Origin: Prorocentrum cordatum
Lineage: Eukaryota > Sar > Dinophyceae > Prorocentrales > Prorocentraceae
Reading direction: 5' to 3'
DNA: 64,000 bases
Assembly (NCBI GenBank): GCA_963575745.1
Contig: CAUYUJ010014256.1
Location: 181,001-245,000 of the forward strand
The position numbers were made by a program, and so were the translations under genes. This document shows positions 24,001 through 27,000 of this stretch, in pieces. The notes under the pieces are model-generated. The model was given only the letters and a program-made list of their open reading frames with translations. It was not told where the DNA came from and did no database searches. Numbering within the stretch: position 1 is the first letter of the stretch; the number at the start of each line of letters is the position of its first letter.

Positions 24001-27000
24001 GGCTCCCCGGTTCTTGGTTCCGGGCCGAGTGTTCGGTGGGTTCTGGGTCCCCGGCCTCCCGGGTGGCCGGTCGATCACCTCAGCGAAAAAGCATCCATTC
24101 ATTGGGGCGTTGCTTTGGTGTAATTTGTCTCCCTCCTCGTCGTCCTCGTCCTCGTCGTCCTCTCCCTCCCTCCTCCTCGTCGTTCTCTCCCTCCTCCTCG
24201 TCGTCCTCTCCCTCCTCCTGTCGTCCTCCCTTTTCTTTGGTGTAATTTCTCTCCCTCCTCCTCGTCGTCCTCTCCCTTTCTACATCCTCTCTGCGCTGGC
24301 GACCCGGTGCGTGGGCGGCGCCGCCTTCGCGGCCTTCGCGGCTTCGCGAGCTCCGCTCGGCGACGTCGTCGTTGTCTGAAGCCGGGCCCGTCCCTCTACA
24401 GGAGGGATCTGCAAAAATAATACAGAAATATTCTGGGGACGATTTTTGGCTATTTTTGTTCATTTGGGGGGTAATTGATAAGTATATTGTTTTTTCGCCC
24501 AAAATCCTCCTGTAGGGGGACACGCGCGACTTAATCGTTGTCAGTGCCGAGCTTCAGGTTTCGCGCACGTCGTCGTCAATTCATTCCCGTCGATGGCTGT
24601 CTCTTGCGTGGTCCCTCATTGGAGGATCAGAGGGTCCCAAACTTCCCCGTGGTTTGTGGGGTTTCGTCCAGAGGTCGTCGGATTTGGTCGACGTCTGAAC
24701 GACATTCAGATGACATTTTAACGAATTCCTGGACGAAAGTGTCCAGAGGGGTGGTCGGAATCTGGACGACTCTCGGTCGAAACCACGTTCGCGGTAGGGG
24801 TACGGAGGTCCACAGGGTATCCCATGAAGGTTCACCCGACATCCCCTGGTCTGGTTCGGGCAGGTATCCATTGGAACTTGGCATGTTCTCGACATTCCGT
24901 GTTTCGAGTGCATGCGCTAGCGCTTGGCAGTTGAATGAGGAAGCGCAGAGCTAGCGTCGACGGGCGTCGACGTAGCGTCGACGTAGCGTCGAGCAGCGTC
25001 GTGCAGCGTCGATTCGCGAGAGCCAGCAGGGTGTCGTGAGAGGACCCCGGGACTTGCCGCAGGATTCCGATCGCCGCGGTGCTGCGAGTCCCGAGGCGTG
25101 TTTTCCCTGCAGTCGGGCTCGACCTGCCTCTCGTGCTGCTCTCTCGGACTCGACGGGGAGCCCAGGAGGGCAAACGAAAGGGGGCAGGCCTTCCTCAGAA
25201 GGCGGCGGGGCTTCTCAGAAATATTCTCGCGACTTCTGATAAGCAGGCGACCGCAAACAAGGGGGCGTGGATTAGCGGCGGGTCCCGTTTCCGTAGGAAA
25301 TCGCGGATCTCCGCTGCCGAACGAGGCGGCACGCGCGCCTCGGCGGAAAGTGGGGAGGGCACCTCTCCCGATGCATGGATTTGGCGACTGCGCGCCAAAT
25401 CCATGCATCGTTCATCCAGGTTTGTGCGCCCCCGATTCTCACAAGGCGGCGGGGCTTTTTCAGAAATCTCCTCGCGCTTTGCGCGCCCCCGGTTCTCGGA
25501 AGGCGGCGGGGCTTTTTCAGCAATGTCCGCGCGACGTCCGAGGAGCCCTTTCTCTGTGGCCTCGGTGGAGGCCCGCAAGGCCTATACCTCCGACGGCGCA
25601 AGAGGAAGGGCTTCTCCGAGAGAAGGCCTCCGGCTCCCCCCCCTCCGGGGGCTCGCCGCCGCGGAGGCCCGCCAGGCGGGGGCCCGATCTGCAGGTCGGT
25701 TCTGGGCGGGCATCCTAATGTTAAGCCGGGCACGTCCCTCTGCAGGAGAAAGATTCAAGCACTGTAAAACAGATAGTCTGGGGATGGTTCTGGGAGGGTA
25801 CCTGTGGCCACACGTGAACCCTACCCCCACCCCCCACGACTTCGAAGGGGTGTGGGTGTTCTCTTCGTTCGGGAGGTCTCGATTGGAGCGAATCCCCCCC
25901 CCCCCCCAGAAAACGTAGGGGGTGAGGGTAGGGTTCGCATGTGGCCACCTAGAGTATCCTAATGTTCGGGGAGGTTCCCTTTCGCTCCGGGCGTGACCCG
26001 TCCCCCTGAGCGGCTCGCTCCCTCCGCCCCCTCTTTTGGCCGCTTCCTCCTCTTTTCCCCACCCTCCTGCATGGTGGCACAATTCGCTTCAACGGTATCC
26101 CCGTTTAGGCCATCTCCGCTGGCACAGACCCGTGCCTCGCCGCCTACGCAAACACAATGCTCGGGGAGGGTAAGTACCTGAATGTTTCACGAAGTGCGTT
26201 TCTGCGTTCTTATCGGGCCCTGGGACCCTCACAGATCGGTGCGGCTCGAGACTTGACGCAGAAAGATGGGATCTAGGGCTCCGGTCGTGATTTTCTGCGA
26301 TGTTGCACTTTTGTTTGCAACGTCGGATTGAGGGGAGGTCTACGATCGCGGTCCGTTCTGGGAGGGCACTCTAATGATCTTCGTGTTTGTTGGGTTTTGA
26401 TGTGCATCCTGGGGAGGGTACCCTTTGATGTTCTGTGTGTTTTGGCCGGCGGAGGGTCTCGTGTTCTTGGAGGATGCTCTTCTGTCCCAGGTCCGATTGT
26501 GCCCCCCAGTTGCTCTCTTGAGCATTCCTCTGTGCTGATCTGTATCCTGCCGCTCCTGCACGCGGCTGGAGAGCGCCTGGACGGGGATGTCCCGCCACGT
26601 TGCCCCAGCGATGCGTTTTGGTTGTGGGAGGAGATCTCGGCATCGCTCGGGCGTGTGCGTTGTTTTTTGTCTCGGAGAGGTCCATTGAGGATCATCTTGG
26701 TTCATTTCGCGCACGAGGAATGGACGTCTCAGCGATGGCGAGAGGAGTGTGTGCCGTCTGACATCATGCTTCCCAGGCAGACCGGCAATGCTTGCTGCCA
26801 GCAGCCTATTTTTTCTTTGGCGCGGATTTGGCTGCATTCAGGATGGGCAGAGTGGCAGATCGATTTCGCGATTTCGCCCGATCTGCTTAATGAAAGGGTG
26901 GGGATATGTTACAAGTGGCATTGGTCATCACGAGATGGAGCGAGAGGAAGAGGAGGAGGAACGCAGGAAGGCAGACTAGCACCTGAGAAGTTCGGCACTG

